This document shows positions 1-8,513 of a DNA stretch of 64,000 nucleotides, in pieces. This DNA is from Winkia neuii (lineage in GTDB: Bacteria > Actinomycetota > Actinomycetes > Actinomycetales > Actinomycetaceae). A program made the position numbers and the translations under genes. Location: contig NZ_CP118946.1 in assembly GCF_029011175.1 (NCBI RefSeq), positions 1,302,001 to 1,366,000 of the forward strand, written 5' to 3'. Position 1 is the stretch's first letter, and every line of letters starts with the position of its first letter. The notes under the pieces are model-generated. The model did not search any database and was not told the origin of the DNA. It saw nothing but the letters and a program-made list of their open reading frames with translations.

Positions 1-2341
1 TTTCCCACAACGTAGTAATCGAGTCATCTGAATAGCCATTGTTCAGCATGCCTGCCCGGAAGCCCTCAAACTGCTGGGCTAGCACGTCAGCTTTCTTCTT
101 ACCCATTGCCTTACGCAAAATATCTGCCTGCCCCAGAGTGAAGCCCGCCAGCTTCTGGGCGATCTTCATAACCTGCTCCTGGTACACGATCAGGCCATGG
201 GTCTCAGACAGGATGTCCTCTAGAGGCTCAGCCAATTCAGGGTGAATTGGCTCAATCCGCTGCTGCCCATTCTTGCGCAGGGCATAGTTAGTATGCGAGC
301 CCGCCCCCATTGGGCCCGGGCGGTAAAGCGCACCCACTGCCGAGATGTCAGCGAAAGAGGTTGGCTTCATCAGACGGAGCAGATTACGCATGCCGCCGCC
401 ATCAAGCTGGAATACGCCTAAGGTTTCGCCACGTCCCAACAGTGCGTACGTTGCTGGGTCCTCCAGCGAAACGTTTTCGAGGTCGAGCTCTTCCTTGCCG
501 TTCAGCTTTATGTTCTCGAGACAGTCAGAGATGATGGTAAGGTTCTTGAGTCCCAAGAAGTCCATCTTCAGCAATCCCAGATGCTCGCAAGTCGGATAAT
601 CAAATTGGGTAATGATCGCCCCGTCAGCTAAGCGTTTCATCATGGGAATGATGTCGGTGAGCGTATGCGAAGACATGATCACTGCACAGGCGTGCACACC
701 CCACTGGCGGGTCAGCCCCTCAATGCCGAGTGCCATATCCACAACTTCCTGATAACCCCAGTATTCTGCTCCCCCGGGCTTATCGGCAGCCACCATGTCG
801 CGGAAAGACTTAGCTTCGCCATACCGCTTATCGGCCGGATCAAAAATGCCGTGCACCGAAATGTCCTTGCCCATGATCGTGGGCGGCAATTCCTTAGTGA
901 GCTTTTCCCCTACCACGAAAGGTTTGCCAAGGATACGGGCAGAGTCCTTTAGTGCCTGCTTCGTTTTGATCGTGCCATAGGTGATCACCTGGGACACTTT
1001 GTCTTTGCCATATTTATCTTCTACGTATTTGATAACTTCGCCGCGCCTCTTATCGTCGAAGTCGACGTCAATATCAGGCATAGAGACGCGCTCAGGGTTC
1101 AAGAAACGTTCGAACATCAGCCCGTGTTCTAGCGGATTGAGCTCCGTGATGCCCATACAGTAGGCGACGATGGAGCCTGCGCCAGAACCACGTCCGGGTC
1201 CGACTCGAATACCGTGGTCTTTAGCCCAGTTGATGTAGTCGGCAACAACCAGGAAGTAGCCCGGAAATCCCATGGAGGTAATGACCGAGATCTCGTAGTC
1301 GATCTGCTTCTGCTCGGCTTCAGGCACTCCGCCTGGGAAGCGCTTATCTGCCCCTCGGGCGACCTCCTTTACGAACCAGGATTCCAAGGTTTCGCCCTCG
1401 GGCACGGGGAACGTCGGCATGAAGTTAGCACCTTCATCGACCGTCTTGAAGTGCACGTCGCACATCTCGGCAATAAGTAAAGTATTGTCGCACGCTTCCG
1501 GCAGTTCCCTAAAGATCTCCCGCATCTCCGAAGCAGGTCTCAGATAGTAGTCAGAGCCATCAAATTTGAAACGACCCGGATCGTCTAGCCGCTTACCCGA
1601 GTTGATGCACAGCAGCGCGTCCTGATAGTCGCGGTCTTCCTTACGAACGTAGTGGGAGTCGTTGGTCGCCACCAAGGGAGCATCGATAGTCTTAGCGAGC
1701 TCGAGCAGCTCCTTCTTTACGCGCCTTTCAATATCCAGGCCGTGGTCCATCAGCTCAACGAAATAGTTCTCTTTACCGAAAATATCCTGGTATTCGCCAG
1801 CGGCACGCACGGCCTCCTCCCACTGCCCGAGTCGCAACCTAGTCTGCACTTCCGAGGACGGGCAGCCAGTAAAGCCGATCAGGCCAGAGGAATACTTTTC
1901 TATCAGTTCGCGGTCGATGCGAGGCCATTTCGCCATCTGCCCCTCAATGGAGCCCATTGAGGCCATGCGGAACAGGTTGTGCATGCCCTCCGTTGTCCGC
2001 GACAGCAAAGTCATGTGGGTGTAGGCGCCGCGTGCAGACACATCATCGCCGGCTGCCTGTTGTTCCCTAGTGCCCCACTGCACCCTGGTGTTGTCAAAGC
2101 GGGAAGTACCGGGGGTCAGATATGCCTCTAGTCCGACGATCGGTTTGATCCCCGCCTTCTGACATTCGTTGTAAAGTTCGTAGGCCCCGAACAGGTAGCC
2201 GTGATCAGTGATGGCTACTGCAGGTTGGTCCAGTCTCTTGGCTTCGGCAACCAGTTTCGAAATCTTGGCCGCGCCATCGAGCATCGAATAATCGGTGTGG
2301 ACATGAAGGTGCACAAAGTTATCGGTAGCCATGCCTGCCAT
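1..2341 (-). CDS. dnaE: DNA polymerase III alpha subunit, N-terminal part (cut by window edge)
   Basis: Replicative polymerase catalytic subunit; about 780 N-terminal residues are visible and the C-terminus lies outside. The start of the protein carries the PHP domain (HLHVHTDYSMLDG, about residues 10-24; later DHGYLFGAYELY), whose metal-binding His and Asp residues are retained, as in actinobacterial DnaE1 where this domain proofreads. The polymerase catalytic acidic motif PDIDVDFDD sits near residue 418. Two in-frame ATGs lie 9 bases apart at 2341 and 2332; neither has a strong Shine-Dalgarno. It follows rluD and lspA on the same strand, the usual actinobacterial order. Confidence 0.97.
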   Translation of the reverse strand, partial: MAGMATDNFVHLHVHTDYSMLDGAAKISKLVAEAKRLDQPAVAITDHGYLFGAYELYNECQKAGIKPIVGLEAYLTPGTSRFDNTRVQWGTREQQAAGDDVSARGAYTHMTLLSRTTEGMHNLFRMASMGSIEGQMAKWPRIDRELIEKYSSGLIGFTGCPSSEVQTRLRLGQWEEAVRAAGEYQDIFGKENYFVELMDHGLDIERRVKKELLELAKTIDAPLVATNDSHYVRKEDRDYQDALLCINSGKRLDDPGRFKFDGSDYYLRPASEMREIFRELPEACDNTLLIAEMCDVHFKTVDEGANFMPTFPVPEGETLESWFVKEVARGADKRFPGGVPEAEQKQIDYEISVITSMGFPGYFLVVADYINWAKDHGIRVGPGRGSGAGSIVAYCMGITELNPLEHGLMFERFLNPERVSMPDIDVDFDDKRRGEVIKYVEDKYGKDKVSQVITYGTIKTKQALKDSARILGKPFVVGEKLTKELPPTIMGKDISVHGIFDPADKRYGEAKSFRDMVAADKPGGAEYWGYQEVVDMALGIEGLTRQWGVHACAVIMSSHTLTDIIPMMKRLADGAIITQFDYPTCEHLGLLKMDFLGLKNLTIISDCLENIKLNGKEELDLENVSLEDPATYALLGRGETLGVFQLDGGGMRNLLRLMKPTSFADISAVGALYRPGPMGAGSHTNYALRKNGQQRIEPIHPELAEPLEDILSETHGLIVYQEQVMKIAQKLAGFTLGQADILRKAMGKKKADVLAQQFEGFRAGMLNNGYSDDSITTLWE

Positions 2342-2394
2342 TGTACCGACTTCGCGGCTACCGTATTACCCAGGTAGGCATTGCGGGCCCAGTT

Positions 2395-3309
2395 TCACAA
2401 CCTCATCTGTTCGAGGGCGTTTTCCAGATCTTCCGGGTATGGGGCGTCAACAGTGAGCGTTCTGCCGGTAATCGGATGGGCAAAACTGAGCTGGACCGCA
2501 TGCAGCCATTGGCGAACAAGCCCAAGTCTTTCAGCCTCAGTTGGATTTCCCCCATAGGTGGGATCCCCCACGATCGGGTGTCCGATGGCTTGCATGTGCA
2601 CACGAATCTGGTGGGTTCGCCCCGTTTCCAAATGTACGCGCAACAGACTGGCTCCCGGCATGGCCTCGATGGTGTCGTAGTGGGTAACCGCCATCTTGCC
2701 GCCCTCGACAACGCCCATCTTGAACTCTCGACCGGGGTGACGGCCGATAGGCGCTTCGACAGTACCCGAGGACGGGTCTGGGTGCCCAGACACTAAGGCG
2801 TGGTAGATCTTCTTTACCTTGCGGTACCGAAAGGCATTTTTCATGACCGTGTATGCCCGTTCAGATTTAGTCACTACCATCGCCCCAGAAGTGCCCACAT
2901 CCAGGCGGTGCACGATCCCTTGTCGCTCCACCGGTCCGGAAGTTGCAACCCTGCGCCCAGAGGCGATGAGAGCGCCAATTACCGTTGGCCCCTCCCAGCC
3001 GGGACCAGTATGAGCGGCTACGCCAACCGGCTTATTTACCACCACAATATCCGGATCCTCGAAAAGGATCTCCATGCCAAAAGGAGTGGGCTTAATTCCC
3101 GGTTTCTCAGGTTCCGGGAGCGTTATGTCAAGGAAATCACCGGCTTGCAACCGTTCTGATTTGCGCAGCGCGTGCCCGGCACACAGCACGTCACCAGCGT
3201 CAATGACCTTCTGGGCGGCAGCTCTGGACATTCCCAGCATTCTGGTGAGGGCGAAGTCTACGCGCTCCCCATCCATGCCTTCAGGAACCGGCAACCTCCG
3301 AGAGATCAT
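2395..3309 (-). CDS. rluD: RluA/RluD-family 23S rRNA pseudouridine synthase
   Basis: Isomerises uridine to pseudouridine in rRNA. An S4 RNA-binding domain occupies about residues 15-65, followed by the RluA catalytic domain with the motif HRLDVGTSG, in which the Asp (about residue 137) is the nucleophile in this family. The ATG at 3309 is chosen because it overlaps the lspA stop as ATGA, implying translational coupling; a reading frame 14 codons longer would run into lspA. Length 304 residues is normal. Which uridines it modifies cannot be read from sequence; RluD-type is by similarity of layout and neighbours. Confidence 0.93.
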   Translation of the reverse strand: MISRRLPVPEGMDGERVDFALTRMLGMSRAAAQKVIDAGDVLCAGHALRKSERLQAGDFLDITLPEPEKPGIKPTPFGMEILFEDPDIVVVNKPVGVAAHTGPGWEGPTVIGALIASGRRVATSGPVERQGIVHRLDVGTSGAMVVTKSERAYTVMKNAFRYRKVKKIYHALVSGHPDPSSGTVEAPIGRHPGREFKMGVVEGGKMAVTHYDTIEAMPGASLLRVHLETGRTHQIRVHMQAIGHPIVGDPTYGGNPTEAERLGLVRQWLHAVQLSFAHPITGRTLTVDAPYPEDLENALEQMRL

Positions 3310-3773
3310 TTGCTTTCCTCTTTTCCCCTCAAACCAAGTAAAGCTAGCCACAGCACGGAAAGAACGATGGCTATGTCAGCGACATTACCGACAAAGAAGT
3401 CTGCGTAGTTGATAAAGTCAACGACCTGCCCCTGCCCGTGGTAGGGCTGGCGAAAGAGGCGATCTACAAGATTACCTGCGGCTCCCGCCTCAAGCATCCC
3501 TAATGCAAGCGTCAACTGCAGTGAGTCAACTTTACGGGTAAAAAGCGCAACCACGATGCAAGCGACACCCGCGACAATGGTGAATACCCAGGTGTGCGAG
3601 GCAAGAAAGGAGAAAGCAGCACCCGGATTGAAAACCAGCTGAATCGAAAGTAGGTTGCCCAGCACCGGTTTCTTTTCTCCTGGCGACAAGCTAGCAAGCG
3701 CCCACTGCTTAGTAGCAAGATCAGCAACAAACCAAGCAAGAGCGGTCCCCGCCCACACGCACCATTTCTTCAC
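3306..3773 (-). CDS. lspA: Lipoprotein signal peptidase II
   Basis: Membrane aspartyl protease that cleaves signal peptides of prolipoproteins before the lipidated Cys. 155 residues with four predicted membrane segments. Family motifs are visible: NPGAAFSF (about 49-56), GNLVDRLF with catalytic Asp104, and GNVADIAI with the second catalytic Asp about 133. Its stop overlaps the rluD start (ATGA). A client lipoprotein gene with an LSGC lipobox begins at the right end of the window. Confidence 0.96.
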   Translation of the reverse strand: MKKWCVWAGTALAWFVADLATKQWALASLSPGEKKPVLGNLLSIQLVFNPGAAFSFLASHTWVFTIVAGVACIVVALFTRKVDSLQLTLALGMLEAGAAGNLVDRLFRQPYHGQGQVVDFINYADFFVGNVADIAIVLSVLWLALLGLRGKEESK

Positions 3774-3829
3774 CCTAATACTGTAACGGAGCGCATTGCG
3801 GAAGAAAAACTACGCGGTTGTTAAAACAA

Positions 3830-3858
3830 TTGTGGCCCCGCCTAGAACGGGGCCACAA
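3830..3858 (-). terminator. Intrinsic terminator after divIVA
   Basis: A perfect 11-bp stem (TTGTGGCCCCG / CGGGGCCACAA) with a 7-base loop, read on the minus strand just after the divIVA stop and followed by a T-rich tail (TTGTTTTAAC). It separates the divIVA unit from lspA. Confidence 0.85.
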
Positions 3859-3867
3859 CGCTAAAAA

Positions 3868-4602
3868 CTACTTGATGTCGTCGGCATCGACGGTCTCGAT
3901 TAGCTTCTGCAAGTGGGAACGCAGCTGGCTGCGGTACTCGGATTCGAAGCCCTTGAGCTCGTTGATCTTACCTTCAAGCATGGAACGCTCGGAATCGAGC
4001 TGATTGATAACGCGAGTCTTCTCGTCTTTTGCTTCACGAAGAATCTGCTGCGACTGTGCGTGTGCGTCGTCAACAATCTTGTTGCCCTTTTCCTGGCCCT
4101 CATGCACGTATTCGTCGTGCAGGCGCTGGGCCATGGCGAGCATGGAGGTTGCGGACTCGGGCTCATTGCTCTGGGAAGGTGCGGGAGCCTCCGCAGCCTT
4201 CTGAGCTTCGCTGCGAGCGGTTTCCGCCTCGGTGCGCAGCTTCTCGTTTTCTGCGCGCAACTGTTCAATCTGTGCACGCAGCTGGGCTTCGGCCTCAGAG
4301 GGCTCGCCAGAAGACTTACGGGCCTCGGCGGCTTCAGATTCGACCTCGGCGGTACGCTTGCGCGCCTGTTCCAGTTCTGCGCGAAGCTTGTCATTTTCAG
4401 CGCGCAGAGCGCCGTCGTCTGCAGCTGCAGGAGAGGCCTCAGAAGCGTTTTCGCTAGCTACGGCGCCACCTTCCTGGAGGGCAGTCAGTGTACGCACGAC
4501 CTCGTCAAGGAACGAATCAACTTCGTCCTGATCGTAACCCTCACGGAACTTCGTGGGGGTAAACGTCTTGTAATGGACGTCTTCCGCCGTTAGCAGAGCC
4601 AT
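3868..4602 (-). CDS. divIVA: DivIVA/Wag31 polar growth scaffold
   Basis: Coiled-coil protein that binds curved membrane at the poles and organises tip growth and septation in actinobacteria. The N-terminal lipid-binding region is typical (LTAEDVHYKTFTPTKFREGY, then DEVDSFLDEVV). Residues about 70-150 are Glu/Ala/Arg-rich coiled coil, then a second conserved coiled-coil block (MLAMAQRLHDEYVHEGQEKG onward). The ATG at 4602 is preceded by GAGGTGACC; an in-frame ATG 11 codons upstream lacks such a site. 244 residues. It has its own terminator and a leader with a dyad, so it may be transcribed separately from sepF-yggT. Confidence 0.96.
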   Translation of the reverse strand: MALLTAEDVHYKTFTPTKFREGYDQDEVDSFLDEVVRTLTALQEGGAVASENASEASPAAADDGALRAENDKLRAELEQARKRTAEVESEAAEARKSSGEPSEAEAQLRAQIEQLRAENEKLRTEAETARSEAQKAAEAPAPSQSNEPESATSMLAMAQRLHDEYVHEGQEKGNKIVDDAHAQSQQILREAKDEKTRVINQLDSERSMLEGKINELKGFESEYRSQLRSHLQKLIETVDADDIK

Positions 4603-4655
4603 ATTGGTCACCTCGTATTTCGAATGTGGGCCCACTAGGCCCCGGTTGGTTCTTC

Positions 4656-4674
4656 ACTTGGTCCTAAACCAAGT
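4656..4674. promoter_or_regulatory. Dyad in the divIVA leader (possible operator)
   Basis: ACTTGGT-CCTAA-ACCAAGT is a perfect 7-bp inverted repeat about 55-75 bases upstream of the divIVA start. On the minus strand it lies just downstream of a -10-like TAGTATGAT stretch. Regulatory role is inference; it could equally be an RNA hairpin. Confidence 0.35.
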
Positions 4675-4747
4675 AACGCGTTCATCATACTAAATATTGC
4701 CTTATTTAACACGTTCAACAACAGTAACAGGCCTACCTGTTCACGTT

Positions 4748-5053
4748 TCAGACGGTATAAGACAGCCTAAAAAGTATTCGAATTAGGAAAGAGACTCCGA
4801 AGAAAAGCACTAAAAAACCCAGGTCAAGCGCGATAGTACCCAGCCTCAACGGAGGGATATACCTACCCAAAAATCGCAGTGGCGGATCCGTGACCGCATA
4901 CACAAAATTGGCGATAACTAAAATTACACCTTTTGGACGCCAATCGCTTGCAAGTATCCTCGCCCAGTCCAAAATTACTCGAATGAGCAGAACAATGGTG
5001 TAAGCCTGCAGCAGATAGGCAACAATCTGTAAAGCTGCTCCGATTGCCGTCAT
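4748..5053 (-). CDS. yggT: YggT-family membrane protein
   Basis: 101-residue integral membrane protein with hydrophobic segments around residues 8-25 and 70-95 and the family stretch PPLRFLGRYIPPLRLGTIALD between them. The YggT family is linked by gene context to septation and osmotic tolerance; its biochemical role is not established. It starts two bases after the sepF stop (TGATATATG) and precedes divIVA, the conserved sepF-yggT-divIVA order. Confidence 0.92.
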   Translation of the reverse strand: MTAIGAALQIVAYLLQAYTIVLLIRVILDWARILASDWRPKGVILVIANFVYAVTDPPLRFLGRYIPPLRLGTIALDLGFLVLFFGVSFLIRILFRLSYTV

Positions 5054-5056
5054 ATA

Positions 5057-5539
5057 TCAGAAGCTCACAGACCCATTTGAGGACGATCCAGCTTCTACCG
5101 CCACCTCGGTGGGGGTAAGCAAAAAGACGCGCTTGGTTACTCGCTCGTAATGCCCGGATAGCCCGTGCACCAAACCTGCCCCAAAATCGACAAGCCGGCG
5201 AGCATCAGCATCATTCATGGCAGAGAGGTTCATGATCACAGGAGTTCCCTCGCGGAAAGCATTCCCGATAGCAGGAGCATCCGCGTAAGAGGTCGGATGG
5301 AAGGTGACAATACGACGCAAGTCGCTTTCGTCTGAACGAACAGGGCGAGGAAACTCGGCTACCGGAGCGGCAGAGAAAGATTCAGAGCTGGAAAAATCCA
5401 GTTCGTCCTCCCCATCTGACTCATATGTATCGGCGAAACCATCAGAGGCCTCGGCTACATAGTCATCTTCCTCTACGCCTTCGGGCTCGCGCCACCCAAA
5501 AAAGTCCATCGTACGGCTAAGTGCTCCGGCCATGAACAT
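5057..5539 (-). CDS. sepF: SepF cell division protein
   Basis: Cytoplasmic membrane anchor for FtsZ, essential in actinobacteria, which lack FtsA. The N-terminus (MAGALSRTMDFFGW) is the amphipathic membrane-binding helix, followed by an acidic linker and the FtsZ-binding core (about 78-155: RRIVTFHPTSYADAP, REGTPVIMNLSAM, RRLVDFGAGLVHGL). An ATG two codons later (MAGALS) is an alternative start. It lies downstream of ftsZ-pgeF. The yggS gene often found between pgeF and sepF is not present. Confidence 0.95.
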   Translation of the reverse strand: MFMAGALSRTMDFFGWREPEGVEEDDYVAEASDGFADTYESDGEDELDFSSSESFSAAPVAEFPRPVRSDESDLRRIVTFHPTSYADAPAIGNAFREGTPVIMNLSAMNDADARRLVDFGAGLVHGLSGHYERVTKRVFLLTPTEVAVEAGSSSNGSVSF

Positions 5540-5619
5540 ACCCTTCGACTAGTACCTGCAACTGCTAAAAGATTAGCCGTATACCGCCGCGCCAGCCGCG
5601 ATTAGTATCGGCGTGTTGA

Positions 5620-6351
5620 TCAGGCGGGAAACACTACGCCACAAAAACGACCGGTAATTTGGTTTCTCCGGTAGGAATAAAGATTCTCGTCCTCGTAGGT
5701 ACACAGCTTCGAAATGAAATCCACCTGCACCCCAGCCTCTTGCAACTGCGAGTTGGCGCTAGCACGCAAATCCAGGCCTGGACTACCCCACCGGGTTACA
5801 CACCATGCAGAGGGCGTTACTTCAGCCAAATCTGCCCGCAGCTTCTCGGGAACTTCGTAACACCTTCCGCAAATGCAGGGGCCGACGGCGGCGTGAATTG
5901 AATACGCGGGCACGTGCTCGCTCATCATCGACACGGCTTTGCGGATAATTCCCGTGGAAAGGCCCGCCCTGCCGGCATGCACAGCACCCATTACTTCCCC
6001 ACCAGAGGACGCAAATACTACCGGCACACAGTCAGCTACCATTACTGCAAGGGCGGGCAAACGCAGGTGCTTGGATGCAAATTCCTCAGCTACTACGAAG
6101 ATGCCATCGGAGTTTACTACTTGGTCAGTACGGCCAGGTTCAACCTTATGGACTCGTGCAGAATGCGTCTGATTCATCCACACAATCGTTCGGTCAATCT
6201 TCGCTTCTAATAGATCTCTATTGCGCCGAACCGCTTGAGGATCGTCCCCAACATGCATTCCCGTATTAAGTGTGGCGAAAGCCGCCTTCGACACCCCGCC
6301 GCTACGAGATGTGAAGACGGCTTTAGCCCCTCCGACTGAGATCGGTCGCAT
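5620..6351 (-). CDS. pgeF: PgeF/YfiH-family peptidoglycan-editing (multicopper-oxidase-like) protein
   Basis: Laccase-domain protein (DUF152). In E. coli the homologue removes misincorporated L-Ser from UDP-MurNAc-peptides; other members have purine nucleoside phosphorylase activity. Family metal-ligand motifs are visible: QTHSARVH, VADCVPVVF, GAVHAGRAG and the Cys pair in GPCICGRCYEV. 243 residues is normal. Its ATG overlaps the ftsZ stop by one base (TAATG), so translation is probably coupled to ftsZ. Exact substrate here is unknown. Confidence 0.9.
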   Translation of the reverse strand: MRPISVGGAKAVFTSRSGGVSKAAFATLNTGMHVGDDPQAVRRNRDLLEAKIDRTIVWMNQTHSARVHKVEPGRTDQVVNSDGIFVVAEEFASKHLRLPALAVMVADCVPVVFASSGGEVMGAVHAGRAGLSTGIIRKAVSMMSEHVPAYSIHAAVGPCICGRCYEVPEKLRADLAEVTPSAWCVTRWGSPGLDLRASANSQLQEAGVQVDFISKLCTYEDENLYSYRRNQITGRFCGVVFPA

Positions 6352-7625
6352 TAGCGCAAGAACGGAGGAATGTCTAGGTCGTCGTCTTTGTCGGAATCGT
6401 CAAAGACGCGAGGCAGTTCTAGCTGCGATGAAGGAGTCGGATCAGTGCTTACCCGCGAGGGAGCAACAGGTTCAGGCTCCACAGCCTCCGGTAGCTGCGC
6501 CCTCGAGGTTGAACGAGGACGGGTAGGCACGTCCAGCGGAGCGCGGTGCTGCGGCCCAGAAGGCAGCGAGCCTAGATCGCGCTGCTGGCTCTGCAACGGC
6601 GCTGGCGCGGGAGTCGGCTTCGGAGCAGCTTCGGAGCGAAGAGTGTTGTTTTCTTCTTCCTTCTTTTGCACATTTAGCTCCGGGTCATCAAAGCCGGCAG
6701 CAATGACAGTGACTCGCACCTCGTCGCCAAACGCTTCGTCGATAGAAGCACCGAAGATGATGTTTGCTTCCTCGTGCGCGGATTCGCGCACCAACTCGGC
6801 AGCCTTCTGGATTTCGAACAGGCCCATGTTGGACCCACCCTGGAAGAACAGCAGCGCTCCGTGGGCACCTTCGATCGAAGCTTCCAGCAGCGGAGAAGCG
6901 ATAGCCATCTCGGCAGCCTGGACTGCACGATCCTCGCCACTTGCGGTACCAATGCCCATAAGGGCGGAGCCCGCATCCTTCATTACGGACTTGACGTCAG
7001 CGAAGTCAACGTTGATCAAGCCCGCAGTAGTGATCAGGTCAGTGATCCCCTGCACGCCCGACAGAAGCACATTGTCAGCGCTACGGAAGGCATCGAGGAC
7101 GGAAATATTCGGGTCGGAAATCTTCAGAAGGCGATCATTCGGAATGACGATCAAGGTGTCGACTTCGCTGCGCAAGTTCTCGACGCCAGCTTCGGCCTGC
7201 CTAGAGCGCATCCGCCCTTCAAAGGTGAACGGGCGGGTAACAACACCGATGGTAAGCGATCCAAGCTCGCGCGCGATGCGCGCTACTACAGGTGCGCCGC
7301 CGGTACCGGTGCCGCCGCCCTCGCCAGCGGTCACGAACACCATGTCAGCGCCCTCAAGGGCGTCGCGAATGTCCTCAGTGTGGTCCTCAGCAGACTTCTG
7401 CCCAACAGATGGGTCCGCTCCTGCGCCGAGACCGCGCGTCTCTTCGCGCCCAATATCGAGCTTCACATCAGCATCGGAGGTCAGTAGCGACTGCAAATCC
7501 GTGTTGATCGCAATGAACTCAACGCCAGCAAGACCAGCTTCGATCATTCGATTCACGGCATTTACGCCGCCCCCGCCGATGCCTACAACTTTGATAGTTG
7601 CAAGATAGTTCTGAGGAGATGCCAC
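6351..7625 (-). CDS. ftsZ: FtsZ cell division GTPase
   Basis: Tubulin homologue that forms the Z ring. The GTP-binding signature [11 protein letters not shown] and the N-terminal [15 protein letters not shown] are present; a long Pro/Ser-rich linker (about 320-405) precedes the C-terminal tail [10 protein letters not shown] that binds SepF and other partners. I choose GTG at 7625 because GGGAAGGGG lies at ideal spacing and the resulting [14 protein letters not shown] matches the usual actinobacterial N-terminus; a TTG eight codons upstream is the alternative. It has a 150-base leader, so it likely has a promoter independent of upstream mur genes. Confidence 0.98.
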   Translation of the reverse strand: MASPQNYLATIKVVGIGGGGVNAVNRMIEAGLAGVEFIAINTDLQSLLTSDADVKLDIGREETRGLGAGADPSVGQKSAEDHTEDIRDALEGADMVFVTAGEGGGTGTGGAPVVARIARELGSLTIGVVTRPFTFEGRMRSRQAEAGVENLRSEVDTLIVIPNDRLLKISDPNISVLDAFRSADNVLLSGVQGITDLITTAGLINVDFADVKSVMKDAGSALMGIGTASGEDRAVQAAEMAIASPLLEASIEGAHGALLFFQGGSNMGLFEIQKAAELVRESAHEEANIIFGASIDEAFGDEVRVTVIAAGFDDPELNVQKKEEENNTLRSEAAPKPTPAPAPLQSQQRDLGSLPSGPQHRAPLDVPTRPRSTSRAQLPEAVEPEPVAPSRVSTDPTPSSQLELPRVFDDSDKDDDLDIPPFLR

Positions 7626-7652
7626 CTCGGCCCCTTCCCTTTCATCCAACCC

Positions 7653-7673
7653 TCAACCTCAACTGAAGGTTGA
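7653..7673 (-). promoter_or_regulatory. ftsZ leader region with small hairpin
   Basis: The 153 bases between ftsQ and ftsZ contain a promoter-like GTGACA-18-TAACGT on the minus strand (about 7674-7705) and a 7-bp inverted repeat TCAACCT/AGGTTGA directly before the ftsZ ribosome binding site. A separate ftsZ promoter is known in other actinobacteria; these elements are read by eye only. Confidence 0.35.
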
Positions 7674-7778
7674 ACGTTATGTCATATTTCCGGTATCTGT
7701 CACGTTATTAGTCTGGACAACCCAATGCCTGGCACCGCTTCGGCGTGTTGCGACACCCAATATTTTTGCCCCCGAAGT

Positions 7779-8513
7779 TCAGCTAGTAACCGGCCTCGCG
7801 GGATCGGTTAAATCGTACGTAGAAGCGTTGCGCTGCGCCAACACGGCAATGACTTTCGCCTTCAACTCATTATTGGATTCATCCCCCCAGATGATCGTGG
7901 CACCAGAATCCAAAACTAGCGAAATACGGTCCGCATTAGCACCGTCGATCTTGGTCACTCGATCCATAATCTGAGTAGGCACTGCCGGGATGATCTTTGC
8001 CATAGCCGAGGCCGTCGCTGCTCGGTCGGCTCCTGCGGGCAACGATATTTCCTTCAGGTTCTGCTCCCCTGCAGGGGCAAACGCGATGCCTTTCGAATCA
8101 ACAAGTTTGGCATCGTCGCCGCTACGTTCGATCCCGATCGGAGTACGCAACTTCAGCTGGAGTTTCACTCCATGCAAAGGCGACCTGTGCACCTGCACGT
8201 TGGCTATCCGAATATTAGAGCGCGCAATCGCCTTGGCCATAGCGCCAGTATCCAACCTAGGTAGTGGCACGCCCTTGAATGGTTCCGTTGCCTGCACTAC
8301 CTGAGCCGAAGGAACCTCCTTGGAAGCGCCCTCCACCACTGCGGCACTTGGCCGGTACTGAAGGAGCGGCGAGAAAAAGGCGAGCCCAGCAATTAGTGCC
8401 ACCAGGACTATCGCGCCTAGAACCGACCCCACGTAGAGTCTTCTTCTACGTTTTAGTGCCCTAGACCGCTCTGCCAGCCGCACCGCCAGCTCATAGTTGA
8501 CCCTTGCCCTCAC
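7779..8513 (-). CDS. ftsQ: FtsQ/DivIB divisome protein
   Basis: Bitopic membrane protein linking the early and late divisome. A short basic cytoplasmic tail (ALKRRRRLY) is followed by one membrane helix (about residues 29-52) and the extracellular POTRA and beta domains (NVQVHRSPLHGVKLQLKLRT, and VTKIDGANADRISLVLDSGA). The GTG at 8513 overlaps the murC stop as GTGA and gives 244 residues; an ATG 19 codons upstream lies inside murC. Sequence divergence is typical of FtsQ, so the call also rests on position between murC and ftsZ. Confidence 0.92.
   Translation of the reverse strand: MRARVNYELAVRLAERSRALKRRRRLYVGSVLGAIVLVALIAGLAFFSPLLQYRPSAAVVEGASKEVPSAQVVQATEPFKGVPLPRLDTGAMAKAIARSNIRIANVQVHRSPLHGVKLQLKLRTPIGIERSGDDAKLVDSKGIAFAPAGEQNLKEISLPAGADRAATASAMAKIIPAVPTQIMDRVTKIDGANADRISLVLDSGATIIWGDESNNELKAKVIAVLAQRNASTYDLTDPARPVTS

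Noticed and set aside
3913-4593. 226-codon plus-strand frame opposite divIVA
   Set aside because: Leu/Gly/Cys-rich mirror of the Glu/Ala/Arg coiled coil; no independent start signal.
6370-7608. 412-codon open frame on the plus strand opposite ftsZ
   Set aside because: Antisense to a certain gene; Ser/Arg/Pro-rich translation without motifs, an effect of codon bias in the real frame.
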